This document shows, piece by piece, positions 1-10,160 of a stretch of 64,000 nt of DNA; the stretch's first letter is position 1; each line of letters begins with the position of its first letter. A program made the position numbers and the translations under genes. Source of the stretch: Pseudomonadota bacterium (GTDB taxonomy: Bacteria; Pseudomonadota; Gammaproteobacteria; Acidiferrobacterales; UBA6901); the NCBI GenBank assembly GCA_021785515.1, contig JAJYEX010000002.1:219328-283327 (forward strand). Reading direction: 5' to 3'. The notes below the pieces were generated by a model. It saw only the letters and a program-made list of their open reading frames with translations, was not told the DNA's origin and did no database searches.

Positions 1-451
1 CATCCGCCCCATTGGTGCCGTAATGTGAGCCGGCGATGTACTGCGTGTCATGTGGATCAGGCAGCGGCACTCCGTTAAACGGGGCTCGGTAGGTGGCGTT
101 GTAAGTCGGATCTTGATCCGGCCAGGCGCCAGACCACTTGTCGAAAATATTCGTGCCGGATCCGTTATCCCATACAAGCGGCGCAGCGGTCGGTTTGGTA
201 CCAAATCCAGACCCCGTCACTGTCACAGTCACGTTCTGGGTCCAGGTACCGTTGAGCTCTGTGATTGCAGGCGTTGAGGACGTATTCGTACTGCTTCCGG
301 AGGAAGTAACTGGGGTGGATCCGGTGGCTGGGCTTGAGCTGGATCCGGCGCTACAAGCAGCAAGTCCAAGGGGCAGTATCAGAGTTACAACGAAATGCGC
401 AAGCAAACGGAGAGCCTGAGAGCGTATGCCAGCATTATTGGCCATTTTCAT
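1..451 (-). CDS. Putative lipoprotein, truncated at its C-terminus by the window edge
   Basis: Reading from an ATG at 451 toward position 1, the frame stays open to the window edge, so about 150 N-terminal residues are present and the stop lies outside. A basic start is followed by a hydrophobic stretch ending in a lipobox (LGLAAC, Cys near residue 30) and a Ser/Thr/Pro/Gly-rich linker, as in an outer-membrane or periplasmic lipoprotein. The mature part has a motif like the start of an IPT/TIG-type beta-sandwich (VTGSGFGTKP followed by W-x-N). No enzyme function can be assigned. No strong Shine-Dalgarno precedes the start, and a second ATG lies two codons later (445). It resembles the NHL lipoprotein further right only in the general lipobox-linker plan. 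Confidence 0.6.
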   Translation of the reverse strand, partial: MKMANNAGIRSQALRLLAHFVVTLILPLGLAACSAGSSSSPATGSTPVTSSGSSTNTSSTPAITELNGTWTQNVTVTVTGSGFGTKPTAAPLVWDNGSGTNIFDKWSGAWPDQDPTYNATYRAPFNGVPLPDPHDTQYIAGSHYGTNGAD

Positions 452-1170
452 GTTTCTGAAAATAATTGTTTGACAATAAGTCCAACCGCAATGCAACAAA
501 CGTGCACCCTAAAAACCTCTTCCACGCTAGAGCTATCAGTAAAAGCACAATCGCGTAATTCGGATACAATCGTTCATGCCATGTCCTCTTCCACTGTGCA
601 CCAGGAAGGCGGAGTGCAGACGCGTGATGCACAGACACAACGAGTGCTGCCCTGATCGAGTGCGCGAGGTCGGCCGGGAAGTCCTGTCATGCATCGCGTC
701 GTTGTTGCACAATCGACACGGGGAAATCTTGCTGTAACAGCTCTTGCCTCGTGATGTATACAAGCGGCGTTATGAAAGCAATAGGATCTGTAGTCACATT
801 GGGTAAGCTAGAGGCAGGCTTCTGATTGATAAAGAAGAAGTTGATATTCGCTCTTTGACTGCCGATGGACGGACGTGACCGTCGCAGGATAACGCGGGGC
901 AGGAGCTTCGGAAGATCTGGAGGGTTGCAAACGCTGCCGCCCTTGATTGTTTCCTCGCCGCTTGCGCAGCGAGAATCCCGAAAGTATCCATTGAGCTCGT
1001 TAAGGACCACGAAGTGCTTCTCGCGTCCTGTTGACGTTCCAGCTGTACGAAAAAAATTCCAACTTTTGGACGGTAGCTTAGGACAGTGCGATGGCACTTT
1101 ACTTTATGCATCGAGCAGATGGCCATGGAGACGGATCTGTCGGCGTGTCTCGGCGCTGGGAACTTTGCAG
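452..1170. other. Intergenic stretch without a supported gene
   Basis: About 0.7 kb between the truncated lipoprotein and the transposase remnant. Open frames exist on both strands, but none has a convincing ribosome binding site, recognisable domain or clear coding bias. I see no RNA gene or repeat. Part of it may be decayed insertion-sequence DNA, because the transposase remnant runs into it. Confidence 0.5.
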
Positions 1171-1640
1171 TCACGGATGGGGTTTGAGTATTCGTTTTCG
1201 GATTCGCGACTCGGTGCGATGAAGTCGGCTGCTGCGCTGGATCTGCGCGAGGAGCGCAAAGAACCCGACATCCGCCGCCATGGCTTGGCTCGGGCAGCGC
1301 GTCGTCCGTTCGCTCCACAATCGCACGGCATGCGTGAAGCGCAGATTCCGCGGATCGACGCACGAGGTGGCCACAACCTGCACCATGAGCAAACGAATGA
1401 GATTATAGGCAAGGAGGCATACCCACAGCTTCTTCACGATCCACTGGCAGATGCGATACAGCCCAACACTTCCGTGCCGAGCGTAGTCTTGATATTGCGC
1501 AGGTCGAGTTCGATGGTCCAGCGCTGAGTATGCAGGCGCGCGAGTTGTTCACCCTTGCGGAGGCTGAATGATCGACCATCTATCGTCACCAGAATCCGCG
1601 GACGTTTCTCACCTCTGTGAGCCGCAACTCAATCGCCTCT
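1171..1640 (-). pseudogene. Remnant of an IS4-type transposase (C-terminal part, frameshifted)
   Basis: Two adjacent minus-strand frames together give a typical IS4-family C-terminal half. The upstream frame (about 1640 to 1435) reads VTIDGRSF, then QRWTIELDLRNIKTTLG, which corresponds to the conserved RWxIE-DL-xxIKTTLGM region around the catalytic Glu of the YREK signature. The next frame (1437 to 1171) continues with LWVCLLAYNLIRLLM and later RFTHAVRLW, as in intact members. The frames are joined by a frameshift near 1435. The N-terminal DDE residues are absent and no terminal inverted repeats were found. This is a dead fragment that shows past IS activity in this sparse region. Confidence 0.7.
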
Positions 1641-2471
1641 ATGCGATGGCGCTCGCCCACTACGGGGTCGTGGACGATCCGGCGCGCGTGCGGGATCCCA
1701 ATGGAAAAGGGACCAATTAGTCAAGAGCCACATACGGCAATTCCGCTTGTACGAATCCGTGCGGGGGCGGTGGGTGACCACCGCCCCTACCGCGACCCCG
1801 CGGAGAGCTGTCAGGGCATGTTAGCGAATAGGGAAGAGCGGTCCCGGCGCAGCAGGGTGGCCGCGATCGATTAACTCGCGGTTGGTAACATGACGTCGGA
1901 GATCCGATTCTGCGATGGGCACAAAACGCATGCTGGGTCGCGGGAGGCTATAGCAGTTATGCCGGGTTCCGGGCACGCACCTGTAAGCGTCCGCCATCGA
2001 CTCGCACGGTAAGGTGTGAAGCGGCTCGTAGGCGGGTGGTGCCACTTCAGGCGATCGGTGTTAGTGGCGGTGCAAATTCGCGCGTATTTGACGAATAGTC
2101 GGCGAATCCGGTTGAAAAACGTGATGGGCAGTGAAAGGATACAGGGTCGGAGACCCGACCATGCATCGTTCGCAGATGCCCCCGGGAGCCTGAAAGGGGT
2201 ATATGGCTCATCACTTCCGTGTTTCGGCCTCGGTGCTTCCGTACGCGAAGTCGTGAAGAACGAATGGTCCATCCCGGATCCTGCGACGCCCGTCTGAAAA
2301 TTTTTTGCTGGCAGTGGGATTGTGATTACCATCGGGTCCTTGGGGCTGACGGTTCTCCCGGCCCCCTATAACCTCCGCCTCTGAAGGCTGAGGATCTGGT
2401 GGAGCAGGTAGCGCTGGCGCACAATCGGTGCATGATCAGTTGCGCTGGCGGTTTACACGGTCAGCCGGCGA
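1641..2471. other. Intergenic stretch, non-coding apart from a hairpin
   Basis: About 0.8 kb between the transposase remnant and the DUF3617 gene. No open frame here has a plausible ribosome site or recognisable product. The only distinct structure is the 10-bp hairpin at 1764-1787, annotated separately. Confidence 0.5.
1764..1787. repeat. Perfect 10-bp stem hairpin (GGGGCGGTGG / CCACCGCCCC)
   Basis: A perfect inverted repeat of 10 bp with a 4-base GTGA loop. There is no T-run, so it is not a standard terminator. It looks like the short GC-rich palindromic units (REP-like or MITE-end-like) dispersed between genes of many gammaproteobacteria. Only one copy was noticed in this window. Confidence 0.4.
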
Positions 2472-2882
2472 TTATTTGCAAGGTCCCAGTCTCTTGCCGC
2501 TGATGTACGAGGTCATTTTTCGTCCATTCGGCATTTCAGTGGTCGTTTTGCCGGTGTAGGAAGTGCCCATTAAGGTTATTTCCCCGGTCATAGTCATCGC
2601 GCCGCCTTCTCCGGCGCAAATCGTCTTCCATGACATGGTATTGCCGTTGATTCTGGTGTGCTGCTCCTTACAGTTTCCCTGGTGCTTGACTACTTTGTTC
2701 TGCTCGATCTGCTGCTTCGTGTAGCAGTACCTGTGCGACATTGGCGGCATGGCCACCGGCATCCCCGGCATCACCATCCTGGTGGTTATCTGCCATTCTC
2801 CCGGTTGCATATGCGCAGGTGCAGCGAAGGCGCAAGGTGTTAATGCCGCGATCAAATATATAGTCGCAAAGATTTTGTTCAT
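2472..2882 (-). CDS. DUF3617 family periplasmic protein
   Basis: 136 residues. The N-terminus (MNKIFATIYLIAALTPCAFA) is a clear Sec signal peptide with an AxA-like cleavage site. The mature protein begins with MQPGEWQIT, the hallmark opening of DUF3617, followed by a Met/Pro-rich patch (MPGMPVAMPPMS) and four Cys residues that could form disulfides (CYT, CKEQ, CAGE and the C-terminal C). The family is small, exported and of unknown function; the Met-rich patch could bind metal but this is a guess. The start at 2882 is supported by an AGGAAAG ribosome site. It stands alone, downstream of and in the same direction as the NHL lipoprotein. Confidence 0.8.
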   Translation of the reverse strand: MNKIFATIYLIAALTPCAFAAPAHMQPGEWQITTRMVMPGMPVAMPPMSHRYCYTKQQIEQNKVVKHQGNCKEQHTRINGNTMSWKTICAGEGGAMTMTGEITLMGTSYTGKTTTEMPNGRKMTSYISGKRLGPCK

Positions 2883-3117
2883 GTGCTTTCCTGCCTTTCC
2901 TTTATATCTAGGCCCCTAGAATCGCGACATGCGCTGGAGCGCGTCCAAAAATTTCAGAAAGTCGCGGGTATTGAAAAAAATAACCCGGCACTCCCCGAAA
3001 CCTTCCGCGTGTCCAATTGGTCGCACCTGTAAAACAGACTACACAACTCGCCAACGGAAATCTCCCTATTTGGATCTGGCAGCGGTGTATATGACCGCTC
3101 CTGGTCTCTCTCATGCC

Positions 3118-4893
3118 TTATGGCCACTGAGGACCGCTGTAGGGGAAATATTGGCCAGCTCCTGCTCCGGAGGAAGCCGCACCGAAGAATGCTGTAACGC
3201 TGTTGCTGCCGCCGTCAATAACCCAGACGTTGCCGGAATTGTCTATGGCGATAGGTCCTGGATTAAGATTGCCGCTGCCCACGGAATAGGTGCCGATTGC
3301 CGTGCCGGAAGGACTGAGCTCGGTAACGGTATTGTCGACCCGATTGGCCACCCAGATGTCACCGGTAGAGTCAATGGCCAGCGCATCAGGCGCGGTCCCT
3401 ACCGTAAACGTATTCTTCTGGTAGCCGTTCGAGGCAGTCAATTCGATAACGGATGTGCTGGTGCTGGAGGAATCGGCAACCCAGACGTTTCCGGAACTGT
3501 CTATTGCCAGGGCGCCGGGGGAAAAGGCGGGGGAGCAGCCGAATGAGATGGTGTTTAAGAGAGCGCCAGAGTGGCTTAACTCCTTAACCGCGCAGTTGCC
3601 CACATCGCCTATCCACAAATTTCCCGAACCATCCATCGCCAATACCGCAGGAGTTCCGGAGAACGTATATGGGCTGTTGTTTGTCGGACTGCCGGTGGAC
3701 GGGTCCAATACCGCGATATTAGCCGTTCCGGCGGTATTGCCCACCCAAATATCGCCGGAGGAATCCAGGATCAATGGGTCCGGATATTGGCCGCCGGAAG
3801 AATATGTATTAACTGAGTCGCCGGATGGAACCAGTTTGAGCACGTAGTTGCTATTTTCGCCGTTGCTCCATATGTTGCCGGATGCATCTATGGCCAAGGC
3901 TGCAAGGTGGTTGTATTTCATGTTGTACGGGGTGGTTGCGCCCGTGGAAGGGATCAGCTCGTTAACGTTGGTGTCCGCCGAGTCGGCTGTCCATATGTTG
4001 CCGGCGGAGTCGATCGCCAAGGCGTCCGGCTGGCTGCCGGCTGGATACGTCTTGGAGGCCAGCACCCAGTGGATGTTGTTTGTGTTGTTTGAAGAGGCCA
4101 TTTCGCTGTTTACCCAATACAGGGTTCCGGCAACACCTGACGCCTTGTTGTTGTACGCCGTGGCCAGGCCGTAGGCGAGCCGTCCATTTCCCGGACTGTA
4201 TCCTGTCACGAAGGGCGTAACGGACGCGCAATAACTCTGGCTTTCAATGCAGGACTGTATCCCGGTGGTCAGCTTTATCACCCCTGCAGCAATATTCGAT
4301 TCAGACGGGGTAAGGGAAGAAGCAGGCACATTGGAGATGTTGGTTATGTACGCCGAAGTGTAACTTTCAAGATTGCCTATCTGGCCCGTAAGCGCAGTGA
4401 GCGATGAATACGAGGTCATAAGATAATCGCCCGTAGCGCTCATGGTGCCACCGCTAAGCACCAGGGCGTCGGCCGCCTCTGCTGTGGTCAGCTCGTTAAC
4501 TGTAAGAGCGGAAGTGGAACCCTGGGAAAAGGCATACAGCGTATTGGTGCCCAGAGCGGTTTGAATCTTGCTGATCACCACGTAAAACAGCGGGTTTGAA
4601 GATGGCTGCGAAGAAACGGTGTAGGTGCAGGAAAAGCCCCCGTTTGAAGTGGTGGTCCCGCAGGAGGCAATGGCACTGGACGCGGAAGTCCCCACAAGAA
4701 ACAGATTGACGCTTGCGCCGCTTATGGGATTGGCTCCGCCCGTGGCCGTTCCGGCTACCGTATACGTGATCATCGCTGATGATCCGCCCCCGCTGCTTCC
4801 GCCCCCGCCCCCGCAGGCGGTGAGCGCGAAAGTGGCGACGGTAATGAGGATCGTGCCGATCACAAGCCGAGTAATGCGGAAAAAGAAGGTCAT
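3118..4893 (-). CDS. Lipoprotein with NHL/Vgb-like beta-propeller repeats
   Basis: 591 residues. The signal sequence ends in a lipobox (ALTAC, Cys27) followed by a run of Gly and Ser, so it is probably lipid-anchored. Residues up to about 270 form an alpha/Ser-rich domain with a few Cys. From about 280 to the end there are at least six repeats of the form (D/A)ALAIDSSGNIWVAD....V.ELSPSG, the pattern of NHL or streptogramin-lyase-like propeller blades. Such propellers usually mediate binding; no catalytic residues are evident and a lyase role should not be assumed. The start has a GAGG ribosome site 9 bases upstream. It is transcribed toward the DUF3617 gene with about 235 bp between them. Confidence 0.8.
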   Translation of the reverse strand: MTFFFRITRLVIGTILITVATFALTACGGGGGSSGGGSSAMITYTVAGTATGGANPISGASVNLFLVGTSASSAIASCGTTTSNGGFSCTYTVSSQPSSNPLFYVVISKIQTALGTNTLYAFSQGSTSALTVNELTTAEAADALVLSGGTMSATGDYLMTSYSSLTALTGQIGNLESYTSAYITNISNVPASSLTPSESNIAAGVIKLTTGIQSCIESQSYCASVTPFVTGYSPGNGRLAYGLATAYNNKASGVAGTLYWVNSEMASSNNTNNIHWVLASKTYPAGSQPDALAIDSAGNIWTADSADTNVNELIPSTGATTPYNMKYNHLAALAIDASGNIWSNGENSNYVLKLVPSGDSVNTYSSGGQYPDPLILDSSGDIWVGNTAGTANIAVLDPSTGSPTNNSPYTFSGTPAVLAMDGSGNLWIGDVGNCAVKELSHSGALLNTISFGCSPAFSPGALAIDSSGNVWVADSSSTSTSVIELTASNGYQKNTFTVGTAPDALAIDSTGDIWVANRVDNTVTELSPSGTAIGTYSVGSGNLNPGPIAIDNSGNVWVIDGGSNSVTAFFGAASSGAGAGQYFPYSGPQWP

Positions 4894-6281
4894 TTAGTTT
4901 GCCTCGATTGCTGTTATCAGTTTCACGCCTGTTAAGATGATGGCCGGCAGTCCACTCCTCATCGGGGGAATGCCGTTCGCTTACAGGACTTAGTTGAGAG
5001 TTCCCCAGCTCTGCACAATCCCTTTATGAATGAGATATGGCGATATTTATAGCGTACGAGGACTAACAGATAGCTTACAGCTCGCGCGGGACGGGTTGCG
5101 ACAACAGTATTTAAGTGCAAACGCCAGCGGCCTAGCCTTGGTCTAGATTCCAGTGACGAACTAGAGAGACGGGGATATGTTGAGATATTGGCTATTCGCA
5201 AAGGACTGACCCGTACCAGCGATACATCCCCTGCATCGCCCGTTCATCGTGCATCTGGGCGCACTTGCAAAAACGGCCGCATTATCGCTTTAAAGTTCAC
5301 CGTGCGCTTGATGCCGGGCAAGTATTGCGCACCGGATCAAGGTGCGGGACTTTCCGGGCTTTCAAAGCGCCTGGCTCCGCAGTCCACCGCCTGCTTGAAT
5401 CGCACGATTGAGCGGCCTGATACGGTAGCCGCAGTTTCTGTCTGGCTCGGGCGCTCCGCAGGGGCGCGGCGCCCCGTCAAAACCGACGCAATCCAGCATC
5501 CGCTTCATGAAGCTCATTCCGCCCTCAGAACGCAAACTTACTTGCCCCTGAACTGAAACTCGGCGTCCACCGATTTCTGGACCTGGATCACCAGAAAAAG
5601 GCGCGTGCGGGACGACCTGCCATCCATGAAACAACACAAAATCATGTACTTGTAAAAACCCATCCCATAAGAAACCCGAGGCTAATAATGGACAATCCGG
5701 AATGAATATGTCGTTTGAAACCCAAATCCGTGAGCGATCGGTAAGCTGCTGTCTTTATCATTAGCAAGTACCGGTGCGCGAAATAACCGCCACCGCCCGA
5801 TGCGCCAGTGGCCGGGGTGCTGCCGCATTGCTCAGCACCACGTCAAAGTCGCGAATGAAGCAGGACCCCTGCGTGGGTTCCTCGTTGTCGAGTTGCCTGG
5901 GAAATCTTCGAGGTCGCGTGGAGAGCCGCCGGCCTGTCGAGGCAGTTAATGCGTTACCGGGGTTTCCTCTCGAGCCCCGACTTCTGAGAACGTCAACCGC
6001 ATCGCAGAGGGCGTCATAAAACGGCGCAAATCATCTGAAAATGGGGCGACGGTGCTGACTTGCATTGACGCGCGCAGCGACAGCAATGTCCATGAGCAGG
6101 TATTCGGCCGAGGCGTAAATCATCATCGGCCAGAGGCCCTCAGGCCTGCAATGCGCTGAACAACATTATGGACCGCACATCAACGCGCCGTGCTTGCGGG
6201 GAGGGTTCACATCAGGCAGATTATGACTGTGACGTAAATAACAAAAATTGCCGAATGGGAGTTTCGGAGGAGGCAACAAAA
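4894..6281. other. 1.4-kb intergenic region with no supported gene
   Basis: Between the divergently placed lipoprotein and STAND regulator genes. Several frames of 80-120 codons are open on both strands, but they lack ribosome sites, recognisable domains or consistent codon bias. It may contain decayed mobile DNA and will contain the promoters of both flanking genes. I see no clear promoter, RNA gene or repeat. Confidence 0.5.
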
Positions 6282-9242
6282 ATGAGCGCCACCGCCATCT
6301 CGGCAGCGTCGCCTTCCCTGTCAAAGTTCACTCGACCGGATGCCCGCGCGGCATGGCCGCGGCAGCGGCTGTTCGACCGCATGGACCGCGCCCGGAAGCG
6401 TCGCATCATTTGGGTCTCGGGGCCCGCGGGATCCGGTAAGACGACGTTCGTCAGCAGCTATATCGACACCCGCAAACTGGCCTCGTTCTGGTACCAGATT
6501 GACCCGGGGGATGCTGATGTAGCCAGTTTTTTTCATTATTTCGGCATGGCAGTCACACGCACTTTGACTCCGACGCCCGTGTCGCTGCCCCAGTTTTCCC
6601 CCGCGCAAGTTTCTGGAGTGGATGCCTTCGCCCGCGCATTCCTGCGTGACCTGTCCGGCGGGCTGGCCGCGCTTGACGTCATCGTCATCGATAATCATCA
6701 GGATGCCGGCAGCGCGCTTGATGACATCATTCGTATCGCAACCTCTGAGCTGCCAATCGGCTGTAATCTGATTGTTTTGAGTCGTCTTCCGCTGCCTCCA
6801 TCGCTGGCAGGTTTGCGCATCACGCGCAATTCCGCGGTGATCGAGCAAGCGGATCTCGATCTCGACATCGAAGAGACGAGGGAGCTGGCGTTCCATCTCG
6901 GCGCGAATGCGGCACCCGAGCTGATCGAGCGTTGGCACGCGACCACCCACGGTTGGGTGGCGGGTCTGGTTCTGCTCTCCGAGAACGCCTCCGCTGCAGG
7001 ATCGGACGCGGGTGTTGGCGATCTGAAAGCGCTTCTTACTGATTACTTTTCAACGGAAATCCTTTCCCACTTGCACCCGGAAGAACGCGACATGCTGCTG
7101 TGCTCCGCGTTTTTGCCGTCGGTGACCTCGGAAGACGTCGCCAACCTGACCGGTGCAGATAACGCCGGCGGGCTGCTCGAGCGGCTCTGTCAACGCAACT
7201 ATTTCACGACGAAACATGATAACAGTTATCAGTTTCATCCTCTTTTTCGCGCCTTCCTGCTGGATGAAGTGCCAAAACGGTTTGATAGCGATACTATTCG
7301 GTCTCTTCGTCGTCGCGCCGCCCTGGTGTCGTTGCAGTCGCATGGCGTTGATCCGGCGGTTGAGCTTTTGGCCGAGGCATGCGCTTGGTCGGAGCTCATT
7401 CCCCTGCTTCTTGAGCATGCGCCATCGCTTGTGGCACAAGGGCGACTGGCGACGCTCGATCGTTGGCTGTCGGCGGTTCCGACCGAGTTCTGCGAGCAGC
7501 AACCGTGGCTTTCCTTCTGGTCGGGTGTTTGCCTGCTGCCGTATGACCCGATGCGAGCACGCGCGGCGTTTGAAGACGCTCTGAGTTGCTTCGACCAGTC
7601 CGGGGACCGGATCGGGTTTGCGGCATCCTGGTCGAAAGTCATGGAAACCACGGTTCAGATCTCCCAGGATCTCTCCTATTTCGACAAACCGCTGATGCAG
7701 CTGGATTCAATTCTGGCCGATGACAGGCTCATCAATCTGCCGCCGAACCTGCGTCACGATCTGCTTATGAATACGTTTATTGCACTTTTCATGCGTTCAC
7801 CCGATCATCCCCGATTGGCGGAACTGGAGCAGCGAGTTCGTGGTTCGCTTCTCACCTGTTCCAACCAGGACGCGCAGGTCGCGTGCTGTTTCCATCTCAA
7901 CGTCTACTACGGCTGGTCCGGAATGTTTCACAAGGTGCGGGCGTTGACAGAAACGCTGCGCGCCTTGACGCGCGATCGCACGCTGCAGCCATTGACAATG
8001 CAGATGACGCAGGTCAAGACTGCGATGACGCACTGGCTTGTCGAGGCCGAGTTTGATCTTGGTCTGGAGGCCATGGACCAGGCATTGCGGAGGTCCGAGG
8101 AGACGGGGGTGCATGTGTGGGATGGGCACCTCGTCGGGCACGCCGTCGCCGCTGCGATCAGCAAGGGTGATCTAGATACCGCCGACAGCCTGCTTGAACG
8201 CATGCGCGTGTTGGCGAAAAACCGCCGCGTTGATGCGGCTCTTTGTTCGGGACTGGCTGCATGGAATGCAAAGGCACGGGGTGACATTGGGTTGGCTCGC
8301 GAGCGGATTACCAGCGCGCTTGAAACTTGCTGCGTGCTCGGGCTTCCCTATGGCATCGGGTTGTGCCGGGCCGGATACGCAATAATCATGGGCCACGAGG
8401 ATCCTGCATACGAATACAATCTAGAGGAGGCCATGGCGCACGCGCGGCGCCAAAAGAGCACGGTCATCGAGTTCGTTGCGCTTCTCGCCCAGATCCGGAA
8501 ATTTCTCGACCTCGGGCGCGATACCGAGGCAGTGGAGCACATTGCCCACCTGTTTGACATCGGTCGCGAGAATAGTGTCTGGAATTGCTACTTTTGGGAT
8601 GGCGTGCTGATGGCCCGCGTCTGTGCCAAGGCGTTGGAGGCCGGCATCGAGACCGATTATGCAGTCAGCCTAATCCGTCGTCGTGGTCTCGTGCCCCCCG
8701 ATCCCCGCAGTGCTCCGTCAAACTGGCCCTGGCCGCTGGCCATCCGTACCTTCGGTGGGCTCAAGGTGCTGCGCAACGGCGAGGCGCTGGCTTTCGAGAA
8801 AAAAAGCCCGGCGAAGCCACTGGCGCTTCTGCAGACGTTGATCGCATTCGGAGGAGTCGACGTTTCGGAGCGACGACTGATCGATGAACTGTGGCCCGAG
8901 GCAGAGGGCGATGCGGCGCTCGGCGCCCTCGACACGACGCTATCGCGCCTGCGCAAACTGCTTGGCGATCCCGTCCTGATCAGGGTCAGCAACAAGCGTC
9001 TTTCGCTCAATCCGGAGATGGTATGGGTCGATGCGGTAGCGTTTGACCGGCTTCTCAGGCATGCCGGGGTCGCTGACCAGGCATCGTCACGCGCCGGTTA
9101 TCAGCAGGCGCTTGATCTCTATTGGGGACCGTTTTTGGATGATGAAGACGGATCGGCGATTGTCGCCACGCGGGAGCGTTTTGCGTGTGCCGCAGCACGC
9201 GCCGTTGAGATGCTCGCACGAGGCCAGGCGGGAGTGGCCTGA
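6282..9242 (+). CDS. Large STAND ATPase transcriptional regulator with C-terminal SARP-like winged helix
   Basis: 986 residues from the ATG at 6282, chosen because a GGAGGAGG site lies 8 bases upstream; the frame is open to 6168 but without a ribosome site. Residues 47-54 (GPAGSGKT) are a Walker A, and DVIVIDNHQD near residue 130 is the Walker B region of a MalT-like NTPase. A sensor/winged-helix segment (TTHGWVAGLVLLSE; FHPLFRAFLLDEV) follows, as in MalT/LuxR-type STAND proteins. The middle is alpha-helical and TPR-like. The last 160 residues (from about IRTFGGLKVLRNG to LRKLLGDP) match the OmpR-type winged helix of SARP/BTAD regulators instead of a LuxR HTH. The family binds a small inducer and ATP, then oligomerises on DNA. 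The inducer is unknown; the divergent and downstream genes are candidate targets. Confidence 0.8.
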   Translation: MSATAISAASPSLSKFTRPDARAAWPRQRLFDRMDRARKRRIIWVSGPAGSGKTTFVSSYIDTRKLASFWYQIDPGDADVASFFHYFGMAVTRTLTPTPVSLPQFSPAQVSGVDAFARAFLRDLSGGLAALDVIVIDNHQDAGSALDDIIRIATSELPIGCNLIVLSRLPLPPSLAGLRITRNSAVIEQADLDLDIEETRELAFHLGANAAPELIERWHATTHGWVAGLVLLSENASAAGSDAGVGDLKALLTDYFSTEILSHLHPEERDMLLCSAFLPSVTSEDVANLTGADNAGGLLERLCQRNYFTTKHDNSYQFHPLFRAFLLDEVPKRFDSDTIRSLRRRAALVSLQSHGVDPAVELLAEACAWSELIPLLLEHAPSLVAQGRLATLDRWLSAVPTEFCEQQPWLSFWSGVCLLPYDPMRARAAFEDALSCFDQSGDRIGFAASWSKVMETTVQISQDLSYFDKPLMQLDSILADDRLINLPPNLRHDLLMNTFIALFMRSPDHPRLAELEQRVRGSLLTCSNQDAQVACCFHLNVYYGWSGMFHKVRALTETLRALTRDRTLQPLTMQMTQVKTAMTHWLVEAEFDLGLEAMDQALRRSEETGVHVWDGHLVGHAVAAAISKGDLDTADSLLERMRVLAKNRRVDAALCSGLAAWNAKARGDIGLARERITSALETCCVLGLPYGIGLCRAGYAIIMGHEDPAYEYNLEEAMAHARRQKSTVIEFVALLAQIRKFLDLGRDTEAVEHIAHLFDIGRENSVWNCYFWDGVLMARVCAKALEAGIETDYAVSLIRRRGLVPPDPRSAPSNWPWPLAIRTFGGLKVLRNGEALAFEKKSPAKPLALLQTLIAFGGVDVSERRLIDELWPEAEGDAALGALDTTLSRLRKLLGDPVLIRVSNKRLSLNPEMVWVDAVAFDRLLRHAGVADQASSRAGYQQALDLYWGPFLDDEDGSAIVATRERFACAAARAVEMLARGQAGVA

Positions 9243-9311
9243 GTGGCTACCGGACCATGACGTACTTGCGGGATGTCCCGCATTGTGTTGACGGGCAAGC
9301 CAGTTAATGGC

Positions 9312-10160
9312 TCATTCGACGTCGGAGAGTCCATTCACCGTGGGTGTGAGGCGTCCGGCCACAAGGGAGCCGGCAGCGAGAAGTGCGACCGCTGTCCAAT
9401 ACACGACCGCCAGTAAAAACAGCCCGAGTGCGGCCACGATGAGCACAGTCACGATGATTAAAGCGAAGATTGGGTGTGCGATATGCAGCGCCTTCACAAC
9501 AAACGCCAAGGGTACGGCAATGACGGCGAAGCCGACTGCACCGAGTAGTGCCCATGCTGCTGCCTGAAAGACCAATCCAATCAGCCGCCGCCGGCCGCGC
9601 TGGAATATACCGGCTGCATGACGCACGGCTGTTGCAGCCGGCAGGGGCTCACGCGCCACCAAGGCGTAGGCGTATCCGAGAACGATGCTCAACAACCAGA
9701 CAAAAATCATGAACAGCAGGGTCAGCATGGCGTGCCCGCGGGTAGCAGCTTGTGCCATGAATTGGAGGGGCGTAACCACTGCAGACAGGACTGGCAGCAA
9801 CCAGAGCTCCGGAAATCTCGCTCCCCACAGGAGGTTGGCGATCCGGAATTCGTCTGCGGACAGTCCAAGCCAGATACTGCGGTAGAGTCCGAGGCTCACC
9901 AATCCGACCACAAAGCCCATGAGCACGCTCGTTATGACCAAGGCGGTGTCCGGGAATGGCGGATACGTCCTAGGATCCGGGTGCATCACGAAGATGCTTG
10001 GCTGAACGTGTTTCTGCAGCGCCAGGGAAATCGCGGTGAAAACGAGAAAAACAACAAAAAAGGGCAGGGAGCGCCAATACCGGGCACGCGCAAACCGCCA
10101 GGCCAGGGACAGCGTTGCACGGTTCGTCATAGGACCGAGCGTCTCAGCAGTCGTTGTCAT
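9312..10160 (-). CDS. Multi-pass inner-membrane protein of unknown function
   Basis: 282 residues from the ATG at 10160 (GGGAG five bases upstream); an upstream in-frame ATG at 10286 lacks a ribosome site. About six to seven hydrophobic segments are visible, for example LPFFVVFLVFTAISLAL, ALVITSVLMGFVVGLVSLGL, LLFMIFVWLLSIVLGYAYAL and a C-terminal pair. A basic RGRRR segment lies on a probable cytoplasmic loop. I do not recognise the family. It ends 69 bp from the convergent STAND regulator stop. Confidence 0.65.
   Translation of the reverse strand: MTTTAETLGPMTNRATLSLAWRFARARYWRSLPFFVVFLVFTAISLALQKHVQPSIFVMHPDPRTYPPFPDTALVITSVLMGFVVGLVSLGLYRSIWLGLSADEFRIANLLWGARFPELWLLPVLSAVVTPLQFMAQAATRGHAMLTLLFMIFVWLLSIVLGYAYALVAREPLPAATAVRHAAGIFQRGRRRLIGLVFQAAAWALLGAVGFAVIAVPLAFVVKALHIAHPIFALIIVTVLIVAALGLFLLAVVYWTAVALLAAGSLVAGRLTPTVNGLSDVE

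Noticed and set aside
865-1527. 220-codon plus-strand frame
   Set aside because: It is antisense to the IS4-type transposase remnant and shows no recognisable protein.
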